From Mytilus edulis (taxonomy: Eukaryota > Mollusca > Bivalvia > Mytilida > Mytilidae): a DNA stretch of 64,000 nt. The notes below the pieces were generated by a model. It saw nothing but the letters and a program-made list of their open reading frames with translations. It was not told the DNA's origin and did not search any database. This document shows positions 35,166-46,029 of this stretch, one piece after another; position 1 is the first letter of the stretch; every line of letters starts with the position of its first letter. A program made the position numbers and the translations under genes. The DNA lies in the NCBI RefSeq assembly GCF_963676685.1, contig NC_092344.1:49374830-49438829 (forward strand). The letters are read 5' to 3'.

Positions 35166-36043
35166 GTAAGTTATATGTTCATAATGAATTCATTTTTCAA
35201 AGTATTATAGAAAATGTTTAAATGTATGCAATTACTGTTGTAGTATGAAAAACAACAACTTCTATCTCGTTAAGAAATAAGTTCTTACGATTAGAGGATG
35301 GTTAGGAATGTAATTTTGATTTCATTTTTACCTTTTTTCTGTGAACGTCAAATCATCTGAAGTCACGATAAAGAAAACGATTCGGTAGATACAAAAGATG
35401 TAATAATTGTCATTATCATATACTTAGACTAAATAATATATTATTTTCAATGTATGATAAAAAGATTAAATTAACGTAAACTCAATATGTTTCGAATTTG
35501 TGCCTAGCGTGCTATTATGAAAAGTTTATCCAATGCTTCCATAGTTATCACATGCCTTTCCGTAAAGTGATCGCATGGCATTTAGGTGATACTCGGCAAA
35601 TTCCGGAAAATACAATTCAATACTACGCTTTCAGTGAAAAACATTACAAAGTATTGTACAAAACAATTATTTGAATACTGAAAAGTATATTGTGTAAAAT
35701 AATAAAAAGCAGAAAACAAACAAAAAAATAAATAAATGCATTTTTAAATGTATAAAAAGTTTCAAACATAATTTAGAAAGTTACTTTAAAAAAGTTGACT
35801 TTTCCAAACATTAGGTATATTGTTGAATTATTGTTTTTGTCGATTCGTTCATAATTTTTTTCTTCTCTGTTGAGGCATATGATGAGAAAAATTTCATATC
35901 GAATGTACTAAATCTGGAGTCCGACGTCCGTGTACATTTCAATCTTTGAACTTCTATTTTGGAACCACGTAAAAGGATCAATATATGAATCTGTTATTTT
36001 TCTCCATTGTTTAAGCATATGATAAAAAGATCATAACATGTCT

Positions 36044-36152
36044 TTTTTCATATCTCATGTATTATCAGACCTCGGTCAATATCAGACCTCGAGCAATGCG
36101 GCTCTTGGGCTCGTATTGAACCTAGGGCTGATAATACATGCAATATGAAAAA
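36044..36152. repeat. Foldback element in intron 1 of copy 5
   Basis: A 29-base arm at 36044-36072 is inverted at 36124-36152 with 26 matches, around a loop containing two ATCAGACCTCG blocks. It resembles a small foldback/MITE. It is absent from intron 1 of copies 1-4. Confidence 0.65.
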
Positions 36153-36393
36153 TGCCATGAAATAATCTTAAATTATCAGCTGTTAAAAACACGCGGATGA
36201 TCAGAAAAGTGTTTTTTTCTTAATAATAAGATGTATGGCAATCATACATTTTTCATGGCTATTCCTGCTGATAAGTATTGCAACCCTAGTTTAAGGCATC
36301 AGATATATTGGAAGAATAAATTTTTCAATTTTAGTGACATTTGCAAACCAATCAATTTTAGTTGCATTTGTTTTAATATTCATTCTAGGTATA

Positions 36394-38055
36394 ATGTTAG
36401 GGAAAGCTGTTATCATTTTCTTTGGATTTATAGCATGTGCTTTTGCTGGTATGTATCTTATGACGTTATATATTTTTTATTGTTCAAATGAGGATTTATA
36501 CAAATGAATTAGTCATGAGAAAACATTATTAAAACAATACAGACTAAATATTTGAAAACAAACAATACAAAGATTCTTTAAACAAATGATTAAATACATG
36601 AATGCTAGAATTAACATACAAACAATGATACATCGTTTCAACATTTGGCTTGTACATTTACTATTCCGAATAAGGAAACAGATCGCGGAAACAACGATAT
36701 TTGAAATTCATTTAAGAATAAAAATTGTTTCTTGTACCAGATGCGCATTTCGACAATACATGTTTCTTCAGTGAGGCTCGTGGCCAAAATATTTGAAATC
36801 CAAAGCTTATATAAAGATGAAGAGCTATAATCCAAAAGGTCCAAAAAGTATAGCCAAATCCGTCAAAGGAATCAGAGCTTTACATGAGGGAGATACATTC
36901 CTTAATTTATAATAATTTCTATCATTTTGTAACAGCACATTTTTATAACACAAAAAAAATCCGTATTTTCATGCCAGTACCGAAGTACTCAAACCTGGTC
37001 TTTCTATTGGTGTTAGTAAATTAGAACAGCGGTTTTTGATTTAGAAAAATAAGTAATAGAACAAAGAGTTCCAAAAAATATCATTTTTTTTTATTGTTTG
37101 AGAAAATGAAAAAAAAAATTATTTTACCTTTTTCTACGAGTAAAAAGCATATTTTACTCTCACCATTAACGACGAAACTACGAAAGCACTTATATATTTT
37201 ATATCAATAATGCAATGTATAATACACACTTTGTTTGTAAAAAATATCGAAACCGAATAATATTTAAAATCTAAGATACTTCACTGAAGAGTCTTATGTT
37301 GACGAAACGCGCGACTGGCTTATCAAATAATAGGCCTGGTACCTTTTATGTTTTACGAATGATAATTCATATTTCAACATTTCTAATTAAAATTTATTAT
37401 TACAGTATATTCACCCAAAGGCGGGAAAGCTTGTGAAATTGAATGCTCCAGTCATTCAGAATGTCTAGATGGATACAAATGCCAAACCGAAGGATGTGAT
37501 CGTATGTGCAGACCTGGAAGAGTAATTTTATCTAATGCAGTTGCCGGATCAGACATTATTTCAGCTGGATGCGTTCAGAGATGTATGGACCGAGGTGGGC
37601 TAGGTTGCAGAAGGGTTTGTCAGCATAGTGCAGATTTATTATCAGGAGGCCAAATCATTCGTAGTGGTTCCTTAGACAGTAGATTCAATGATGCCTTAGT
37701 AGATTCTATTCGGTCAGATAGTCTTGTTAGACATACCTCTTCAGTAGATGATTCTATTCGGTCAGGTAGTCTTGTTAGACATATCTTGCCAGTAGGTGAT
37801 TCTATTCGGTCAGATAGTCTTCTAGGACGTATCTCACCAGTAGGTGATTCTATTCGATCAGGTAATCTTGTTAGACATATCTCGCCAGGAGGTGCACTAC
37901 GGTCAGGTAGTCTTCTTGGACGTATCTCGCAAGTTGATGCAATTTCACACAAAGGCTGTCAAAATACATGCATTTCACGAGGCTGCAACTTCAACGAGGA
38001 ATGTGTCACCAGAGATGGATGTTCTGTATGTGTTCGTGCCAAGACCTACGCATAA
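36394..38055 (+). CDS. Secreted cysteine-rich Ser/Arg-repeat protein, copy 5
   Basis: Exons are 36394-36448 and 37406-38055, giving 234 residues. The signal peptide begins MLGKAV instead of MEGKAV. All 16 cysteines remain, but flanking residues differ (NAVAGSD, GCRRVCQHSADLL). Repeats (37702-37938) include RHILPVG, SGNLVRH and a shortened fifth unit, ALRSGSLLGRISQVD, one residue short. It is the most diverged intact copy and is closer to copy 6 in intron structure. Intron 2 carries an antisense hammerhead monomer. Predicted secreted; function unknown. Confidence 0.87.
36730..37008 (-). mobile_element. Single hammerhead-repeat monomer in intron 2, copy 5
   Basis: The reverse complement matches most of one 350-bp monomer of the array at 3829-5557: CATGAAAATACGG, GGATTTGGCTATACTTTTT, TTTTGGCCACGAG and then the hammerhead. 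It is absent from copy 6 and other copies, so it is an independent, later insertion. Confidence 0.78.
36734..36777 (-). ncRNA. Hammerhead motif, antisense in intron 2 of copy 5
   Basis: On the minus strand CTGAAGA, AACA/TGTC (three pairs), GAAA and ATGCGCATC are present. Stem I (GCCTCA with TGGTAC) keeps four of six pairs. Core bases are intact; activity is uncertain. Confidence 0.65.
37278..37321 (+). ncRNA. Hammerhead relic before exon 3, copy 5
   Basis: CTGAAGA (37284-37290) and GAAA are kept. Stem II has three pairs, and GAC replaces the GTC cleavage triplet. It corresponds to the decayed intron motif of copies 1-4 (unit 1: 1690-1735). Confidence 0.5.
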
Positions 38056-38147
38056 GATAAGACAACAGATGACATAATATATTGTGCAATATTTAAATGA
38101 TAGTTATCCATTGATCGTGATATTTTATAATTTTGTTTTGATACACA

Positions 38148-38153
38148 AATAAA
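38148..38153 (+). promoter_or_regulatory. Poly(A) signal, copy 5
   Basis: AATAAA lies 92 bases after the stop codon. Confidence 0.75.
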
Positions 38154-38859
38154 GTATTTATTATAACAAAGTTTATTTTAATTTTGGTCTTAGAATTACA
38201 GCTGCCTCTAATGCATGTTAAAAAACAAAATCAGCAACAAATCGTAACATTAGAAACTTCTAACTGAAATATAAGACACATCAGTAAAGCATTCTATAAT
38301 TTTAATAATTATGACGGAAAAGAATTTCGCATGTGCAACAGAAGATATAGCAAATTACAAATTGCACTGCATTTCAATCAAAAGAATTATTATTAATCGT
38401 TCTTCTCTAATGAAATATTACTACTATTGCATCAAAAAGTGTTTCCTTTTTGGAAATCTAGAGTCATGGATTGAAAATTAAAAAGGGAAATAACAAAAAT
38501 CTGAACTCCAAGGATGTTCAAAACATTTCCTTCTGTGAGAAAACAAATATATTGAACTTGTTTTTTTAAGCTAGCTAAAACTGTCACATGTTTGACAGTC
38601 GCATAAAATTCCATTATATTGTCAATAATGTGTGAACAGACATAAAATATAAACATATCGAAGGGATTCTGTTATGTTCGTTATCATTATTAAAAACAAA
38701 TGTGTCAAAGAAAAACCAAATGGCACATAGGCAAAGCTTATATTTAGTAAAAATGAAAGATAGAATAGATTTTTAGAATGGCTGTAACAAAATAACGCAA
38801 TAGAAAGTTGTACCATGGCATGCCAAAATGATATACAGGAAAATAAACTAAATAGTAAA

Positions 38860-39400
38860 GGTGAATGATTTAGATAGACAAAAAAAAAACATTATTGAAA
38901 GAGAGACGAAGAAAACCAAATGCATTCAAACTCATAAATCGATAATAATCTGACAACGCCATGGCTGAAACATAAAAAAAAAACAGACAACTAATACAGA
39001 ATATCAAAAGACTGAGCAACACATGCAACACGAACTCCACTGAAAGATGAGACATATGCAGGTGCTCCAGAAGGGTTAGGAGATCTTGCTTTACATGTGG
39101 CACTCGTCATATTTCTCATGTTAGTAAAAACCCGCTATTTTGTCTAATTCAGTAGGTTACATTCGACCAAGCGGACGAGCATGCCGTTACGACAATGGAA
39201 CATATTTGTTGTCATCTGTGAAACAGATATTCGATAAGGGTGAACCAACTCGCGATGGCGTCATAAAAATTAACGAAGGAAAGATTTCAACTTCACAATT
39301 TGGTTTAATACTTTCCATGTGAGCAGCAATTCTCTATCAAGGAAATCCTTATAGGAAACACAAGCGATGGAATATCATATCAAATGGGTTAAGTTTTGAC
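38860..39400 (-). pseudogene. Old PLE 3' end and RT remnant, copy 5 spacer
   Basis: Minus-strand sequence matches the PLE 3' end (38860-39160). It continues into a decayed RT C-terminus (39160-39400) corresponding to the part around GRHHELVDRYG. Position relative to the gene agrees with 3240-3590 in unit 1, implying insertion before units 1-5 split. Confidence 0.65.
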
Positions 39401-39469
39401 GTCAAGTCTTTTCTCAGATACTTCATAAGTCAGCTATAATTTCTAACATCCACTTCATTCTAACGATGA

Positions 39470-40290
39470 TGGATAGTTTTGTAGTTGTCTCATTGGCAAT
39501 CATACGACATCTTATTATTTTTATATATTTGGTGAATGAAATGATTGTAAATAAAGGCAACAGTAGTATACCGCTGTTCAAAACTCGTAAATCTATGGAC
39601 AAAAAACAAAATAGGGGGAAAAAACCAAAACTGAGGGAAACGCATTAAATAAGTAAGTTCTTCATGTCCCACTGTCAAGTTTTGTCTAACCTTGACCTCT
39701 TATTCATAGATCAATGAACAATTTGTTTGGTTTCTCCTTTTTTAAGATGCTATACTGCCACTTTGTTTTGTATATTGAAAGATTGTTAGGCAGTTAAGTG
39801 TACATCTTACAAGGTACATATAATCTTGGTCTCATTTCTATGGACCACTGATATTGTTATTTTGATGTGATACATGTATTAGATATAGGAAGATGTGGTG
39901 TGAGTGCCAATGAGACAACTCTCCATCCAAATAACAATTTAAAAATTAAACCATTATAGGTTAAAGTACGGCCTTCAACACGGAGCCTTGGCTCACACCG
40001 AACAACAAGCTATAAAGGGCCCCAAAATTACTAGCGTAAAACCATTCAAACGGGAAAACTAACGGTCTAATCTATATAAACAAAACGAGAAACGAGAAAC
40101 ACGTATATATAACATAAACAAACGACAACTACTGTACATCAGATTCCTGACTTAGGACAGGTGCAAACATTTGCAGCGGGATTAAACGTTTTAATGGATC
40201 CAAACCTTCTCCCTTTTTCTGAAACAATAGCATAACATCACAACATAGAAAAACATACGATAAAATATCAATTGGCAGACTTAACTCAAT
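39470..40290. repeat. Interspersed repeat fragments
   Basis: About 39540-39650 is the reverse complement of PLE-associated sequence at 43960-44060 (CGCTGTTCAAAACTC block). About 39889-40290 is a copy of the GACAACTCTCCA dispersed repeat. No gene is seen. Confidence 0.6.
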
Positions 40291-40297
40291 TAAACCA

Positions 40298-40471
40298 TTT
40301 TATTGTATAGCAATATAATATTTCCAACAGAAAGTAACCAAAAGTTAGCGTGCAATAAATTCCAATATTGCACTAGCGCAATAAATTTTCAAAATTAATG
40401 ACGTCATCAACGTCAAAATCTTAGTTTAAACCAATTTTTACTTTCAAATATTATATTGCTATACAATAAAA
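40298..40471. repeat. Foldback element with perfect 26-bp arms
   Basis: Positions 40298-40323 are the exact reverse complement of 40446-40471. The 122-base centre contains a TGACGTCA palindrome near 40399 and TATTGCAC blocks. It is MITE-like. Confidence 0.8.
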
Positions 40472-40474
40472 CTG

Positions 40475-40587
40475 TTATTGCATGAATATTGGGGAATATT
40501 GTCCCGCGTAGAACATATATTGCACTCGCAAGCTCGTGCAATATAAAATTCTACTCGGGACAATATTCCCCAATATTCATGCAATAA
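40475..40587. repeat. Hairpin with perfect 32-bp arms
   Basis: Positions 40475-40506 are the exact reverse complement of 40556-40587. The 49-base centre is itself largely self-complementary (TATATTGCAC / GTGCAATATA), so nearly all 113 bases could fold. It lies three bases from the preceding foldback. Confidence 0.85.
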
Positions 40588-40919
40588 CCCTATAATATTA
40601 CATATTTTCAACATATATTCAGTCTTAAGTAAAACAGGCGAGACATTTAAGCTGATTTCACTCTCGTGTTATTTTAATAGATAAAAGTTTATAGAAGATC
40701 TTCCATTTGAGTCATTTGCGATAAGACTTATTTTCATGTGTGATTCGTTTGAAATTCACATTAAATCTCGATACACATTAATTACATGAAAAAGTTCATA
40801 TGAATCTACATTCAAAGTTTTCATAAATCCACAAGAAGAACGAAAAAAGCTCAAATTCGAACTTACTGTTTTGAGTTAAATATACCAATGCTCATATTAA
40901 CGATTTCTTGTTTAATGTG

Positions 40920-42230
40920 ATTGTCAAAGAGGGCCGAAAGATACCAAAGGGACAGTCAAACTCATAAATCTAAAACAAACTGACAACGCCATGGCTAAAA
41001 ATGAAAAAGACAAACAGAAAAACAATAGTACACATGACACAACATAGAAAACTAAAGAATAAACAACACGAACCCCACCAAAAACTAGGGATGATCTCAG
41101 GTGCTCCGGAATGGTAAGCAGATCCTGCTTTACATGTGGCACCCGTCGTGTTGCTTATGTGATTACAAATCCGGTAAATAGTCTAATTCGGTAGGTCACA
41201 TTCATGAAAAGGAAGGGGATCGTAGTTACGACGTAAGGAACATATCCGATATCATTTGCGAAACGGTTATTCCATAACGGTCAACCAACTCGTGATGGCG
41301 TCCGTAAAATTTACGAAGGGATGATTTCAACTTCACCATTTGGAACTCTTGATTTAATAGCTTCCTTGTGAGCAATAATCCTCTATCAAGAAAATCATGA
41401 TAGGAAATGCAAGCACGGGAATATCGTATCAATTGGGAGATATATACCCCGTATGCAGGTGCTGCTGGAATGTTGCTACTTAGAAATGGAAAGTTCACAA
41501 TTGGAAAGCTGAAATCATCTCTTTTGTCGTAAAGTTTTGTTTTTAACCGACCCTCATTGTCAATTTCTAGATGTAAGTCAAGATATGAAGCCGACTTAAC
41601 TGTATCTGTAGTATCCTTTATCTCCATTTCGATGCGATAGATGCGTTCCACATAGTCACCAAATTTTGAATTGTTTAGTGAAAGAACGTCATCTATATAG
41701 CGGAAAGTAGAGTTAAAGGATATTGCTAACTTCTTATCTTTCTTCCTAAGAAGTTCCTGCATGAAGTCAGCCTCATAATGATAAAGAAACAAGTCGGCAA
41801 GTAGAGGGGCACAGTTTGTTCCCATTGGGATGCCGACAGTCTGTTGAAAAACCCGTCCTCCGAACGTTACAAATATGTTGTTAATCAAGAAATCAAGCAT
41901 CTTGATAATATCGGTTTCAGAGAATTTTTTGTTTGAATCAAAGTGATTCTTTACAAAGTAGGATTTATCCCTCCCTAAGACAAGATACTTGTATCTACGT
42001 TGGCCATTCTTTTTTATGAAGCAAAGTAATACCAACTCTTTCAATTTGTCTTTTAGTTTGGAATGTGGAATACTTGTGTAAAGAGTAGAACAGTCAAATG
42101 TTTTAATACTGTTACAAGATGAAAGAGAGTTAGATTGTATGTACTCTAAAAGATCTTTGGAATTTTTAAGTATCCACATCTGATTCACGCCACCTCTAGA
42201 ATAGGCAGTTTCAACTATTCAAAATGCAAA
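40920..42230 (-). mobile_element. Best preserved Penelope-like element, 5'-truncated
   Basis: An open RT frame (42188-41226, extended in frame to about 42225) is followed by the 3' segment 41225-40920 that occurs alone elsewhere in the window. The frame stops abruptly upstream at a TGA near 42230, where unrelated sequence begins, so the copy is 5'-truncated. Confidence 0.8.
41226..42188 (-). CDS. Penelope-like reverse transcriptase, N-terminally truncated
   Basis: This is a 320-residue frame. Motifs in order are FDCSTLYTSIPHSKL (fingers/palm entry), QTVGIPMGTNCAPLLADLF (motif before the catalytic turn), FRYIDDVLSLNN (catalytic YIDD) and then KRDDFSFPIVNFPF and the thumb-like LRKFYGRHHELVDRYG. 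The open frame continues upstream through AYSRGGVNQ before a stop, so the chosen ATG is nominal. Canonical PLE proteins carry a C-terminal GIY-YIG endonuclease; none is seen before the stop. It would make DNA from element RNA, but this copy is probably immobile. Assignment rests on motif style and hammerhead association. Confidence 0.78.
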   Translation of the reverse strand: MNQMWILKNSKDLLEYIQSNSLSSCNSIKTFDCSTLYTSIPHSKLKDKLKELVLLCFIKKNGQRRYKYLVLGRDKSYFVKNHFDSNKKFSETDIIKMLDFLINNIFVTFGGRVFQQTVGIPMGTNCAPLLADLFLYHYEADFMQELLRKKDKKLAISFNSTFRYIDDVLSLNNSKFGDYVERIYRIEMEIKDTTDTVKSASYLDLHLEIDNEGRLKTKLYDKRDDFSFPIVNFPFLSSNIPAAPAYGVYISQLIRYSRACISYHDFLDRGLLLTRKLLNQEFQMVKLKSSLRKFYGRHHELVDRYGITVSQMISDMFLTS

Positions 42231-42259
42231 GTATTCTTAAACATTATAACTGAAAAATA

Positions 42260-44340
42260 ATTAGATTTGGATGTTTTAAACAAGAAACTCCATACTAAAA
42301 TTTACGTCAAAAGGGACGATTTTTCGTTCCCTATTGTTAATTTTCCTTTTTTGGATGGTGATGTTCCTTTGGCACCATCTTACGGTGTTAATATGTCACA
42401 GCTCGTTGGTTATGCTCTTATCTGTTGTGGCGGTTTTTTTTTAATTTTAACGAACGTCATCTATATAATTTGCTGGTAAATTATATGAGGAGGACAGATT
42501 AAAATTGACACTCCGTAAATTTTATGGACACCATCACGATTTGGTGGATCCATACGATGTTTCGTTGACCAAACTAGCTAAGGACATTTTTACCACATGG
42601 TAGATTGTGTTTTGTCATAATGTCGTCTAATCTTTTAATTACCAAACGTGACTTATTCCCGATTGTGACTGTTTTGCCGAGTGTGAACTCGCATTACTAT
42701 AAGACGTGGTACGGTACTTATCCATCCCAAATTCATGTATTTAGTTTAAATGTTTAGTGTTGTATTTGTAATTCTCATCGGATTTTGTGAAGTGTGTTGA
42801 CGTCTTTTCTATTATATTTATGTGTTATGGTAAAGAAAATTAATCACCGCCTTCATTTGTCAGATTTGATTTCGTTCAAGGTAATCAGTACGATGTTTTA
42901 CGTTTGGAGTTGGATTCATAACAAACCGGACATAGTTTTATAATATAGTTAATTGCTACCTCAGTTTTATATTAATAAGAATTGAAATGTGCTTTGTTAT
43001 TAAATGCAATATCAGTATTTAGTTCAAATATATAATCTTAAATTAATCCTAATTCTATCTTATTCATTCTTATGTGACGTCATTTTTCATTTTTTGATGC
43101 TCTGTTTTACTAATTCAAATGACGTCATTTTTTCGTCATTTTTCAGTTTCAAATAGGACGTCACTTGGCGTAGAGGTTTAAACGTATTCGGATGTGTCTA
43201 CTTTTGTGTTTCAAATGTCTGGTTATGTAAATGTATTTCAGTTGTTTCCTGTAATTAGTTAATACTTCAGCTTTATCATGTACATCTTTTGAATATTCAT
43301 TTTATTAAATTTACTGTTTGCAAAAGTATAAATTACTCTAAATTATAGGGATTTTCTGGTAACTTAACAGAAAACCCTTGCCGTTTTTGGCACAACCTTT
43401 TTGATCTTTTGGTCCTCGATGCTGTTCAACTTTGTACTCGTTTCGGCTTTCAAACTTTTGTATCTGTGCGTCACACATAGGTCTTGTGTGGACAAAATAC
43501 ACTTCTGGCGTATTTAAATTTTGAACTTGTTGCCTTTTGTTGGCTGTTGTTCGTGTGATTCTTTGTCAATTGTGTTCTCCAATTTATTTGTATTGTAGTC
43601 CTGTGTTGTCATTTTGATGTTATATTTCACATGGCCATAAAAGTGCGAGGTTTGGCATGCCACAAAACCAGGTTCAACCCACCATTTTTTCCTTTAAAAA
43701 TGCCCTGTACCAAGTCAGGATTATGGTCATTGTTTATTATAGTTCGTTTCTGTGTGTATTACATTATAACGTTGTGTCGTTTGTTTTCTCTTATTTTTGA
43801 GTGTAAATTCACATTGCGATAAGACGTGTCACGGTACTTGTCTATCCCAAATTCATGTATTTGGTTTTGATGTTATATATATATGTTATATTTGTTATTC
43901 TCGTGGGATTTTGTCTATGTGTGTTACATTTTAGTGTTATGTCGTTGTTCTCCTCTTATATTTAATGCGTTTCCCTCGGTTTTAGTTTGTTATCCCGATT
44001 TTGTTTTTTGTCCATGGATTTATGAGTTTTGAACAGCGGTATACTACTGTTGCCTTTATTAAGCCAGGGATTTCGTTACCTTAACTTAATTCTTCTATAG
44101 GTAAACATATTTGGTTTTGAAGTTTGGTTGTACCTTCAAACGGGATAGCACATCCTTATTGATATGGAAATGTTGTTTACCGTACACGGAGATTTACAAA
44201 CGATCGTGGTAATCTTATCGATCCTTATTAAAAAAGGTTACCAATTCAACACTGTATCATTGAATGTGGTGTTTATTGGTATTAATATTGATTTTGTTAC
44301 CTGTAAATCTAAAGCAAACTGAATAATATTGTCATATACA
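42260..44340 (+). pseudogene. PLE fossil upstream of copy 6
   Basis: KLHTKIYVKRDDFSFPIVNF and DVPLAPSYGVNMSQL (42270-42415) are RT C-terminal, followed by a broken thumb (42490-42600). A long 3' region contains a degraded hammerhead-like GCGTCACACATAGG...CTTCTGGCG block (43465-43520). Near 44215-44305 a second RT end, ILIKKGYQFNTVSLNVVFIG, matches LIKKGYNYDTVVKSLKIAYFG of 5557-5920. Two PLE pieces are thus fused. No intact frame is seen. Confidence 0.65.
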
Positions 44341-44556
44341 TGGACGCATTAATGTCTCAGATTAGATAAATGTTTTTTTTTCTTAAAAATAAGATGTATG
44401 GCAATCATACATTTTTCATGGCGATTCCTGCTGATAAGTATTGCAACCCTAGTTTAAGGCATCAGATATATTGGTAGAATTAATTTTTCAGATTTAGTAA
44501 CATTTTCAAACCAATCAATTTTAGTTGCATTTGTTTTAATATTCATTCTAGGTATA

Positions 44557-45909
44557 ATGGAAGGGAAAGCTGTTATCATTTTCTTTGGATTAATAGCATG
44601 TGCTTTTGCTGGTATGTATCTTATGACGTTATATCTTTTTATTAATGTTTAAATGAGGATTTATACAAAAGAATAAGTCATGAGAAAACATTATTAAAAC
44701 ATTACAGACCAAATATTTGAAAACAAACAATACAAAGATTCTTTAAACAAATGATTAAATACATGAATGTTAGAATTAACATACAAACAATGATACATCG
44801 TTTCAACACTACTTGGCTTGTACGTTTACTATTCCTAATAAGGAAACAGATCGCGGAAACAAAGATATTTGAAATTCATTTAAGAAAAATATTGTAGCAG
44901 ACAAAGAAATAATGACGGATACATAAAATAAGAATACCTTATATATTGTATTTAGAACACAAACATGGTTTTTCTATTGGTGTTAGTAAATTAGAACAGC
45001 GGTTTTTGATTAAAAAAAATAAGTAATAGAACAAAGAGTCCCAAAAATATCATTTTTTTTTGTTATTGTTTGAGAAAATAAAAAAATAAATCTATTTTAC
45101 TCTCACCATTAACGACGGAACTACGAAAGCACTTATACTCTATGCAATATTTATATCAATAATGCAATGTATAATACACACTTTGGTTGTAACAAATATC
45201 GAAACCGAATAATATTTAAAATCTAAGCTACTTCACTGAAGAGTCTTATGTTGACGAAACGCGCGACTGGCTTATCAAATTATAAGCCTGGTACCTTTTA
45301 TGTTTTACGAATGATAATTCATATTTCAACATTTCTAATTAAAATTTATTATTACAGTATATTCACCCAAAGGCGGGAAAGCTTGTGAAATTGAATGCTC
45401 CAGTCATTCAGAATGTCTAGATGGATACAAATGCCAAACCGAAGGATCTGATCGTATGTGCAGACCTGGAAGAGTGATTTTATCAAATGCAGTTGTCGGA
45501 TCAGACTTTTTTTCAGCTGGATGCGTTCAGAGATGTATGAACCGAAGTGGGCTAGGTTGCAGAAGTCTCTGTCAGCGAAGTGTAGATCCATTTTCAAGAG
45601 GCCAACTTATTCCTGATGGTTTGTTAGACAGACATACCTTACCAGTAGGTTCTATTCGGTCTGATAGTCTAGTCAGACGTATCTCGCCAGTAAGTTCGAT
45701 TCGGTCAGATAGTCTTGTTAGACATATGTCATATCTCCCCAGTAGGTTCTATACGGTCAGATGGTTTAGTTGGACGTATTTCGCAAGTTGATTTAGTTTT
45801 ACATAAAGGCTGTCAAAATACATGCATTTCACGAGGCTGCAACTTCAATGAGGAATGTGTTACGAGAGATAGATGTTCTGTATGTGTTCGTGTCAAGACC
45901 TACGCATAA
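44557..45909 (+). pseudogene. Secreted cysteine-rich Ser/Arg-repeat gene, copy 6, broken
   Basis: Exons are 44557-44611 (intact signal peptide) and 45358-45909, with conserved splice sites. A 7-base insertion near 45725-45733, a local copy of a CATAT-type motif, shifts the frame; translation would end at 45791, and the true C-terminal module continues in another frame to 45909. Cys49 is replaced by Ser (EGSDRM). Repeats are of 15-residue type (SIRSDSLVRRISPVS). Homology to copy 5 starts only near 44371, so promoter and leader are missing, replaced by a PLE fossil. AATAAA remains at 46001-46006. Confidence 0.82.
45230..45273 (+). ncRNA. Hammerhead relic before exon 3, copy 6
   Basis: CTGAAGA (45236-45242) and GAAA are kept, but stem I, stem II and the cleavage triplet (GAC) are weakened, as in copy 5. 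Confidence 0.5.
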
Positions 45910-46000
45910 AACAGACAACCGAGGCCAAAATGTATAGTGCAATATTTATCTAAAACCTCTCCATGTATTGTGATATTTGAGCTTGTTGTTTTGATACATA

Positions 46001-46006
46001 AATAAA
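46001..46006 (+). promoter_or_regulatory. Poly(A) signal, copy 6
   Basis: AATAAA, with the diverged 3' UTR still recognisable (CCATGTATTGTGATATTT). Confidence 0.65.
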
Positions 46007-46029
46007 ATATACATCATAATATAGTTTCA

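Noticed and set aside
37620-37952. 110-codon minus-strand frame opposite the repeats of copy 5
   Set aside because: It is an antisense shadow of the 48-bp coding repeats and is not open in the other copies.
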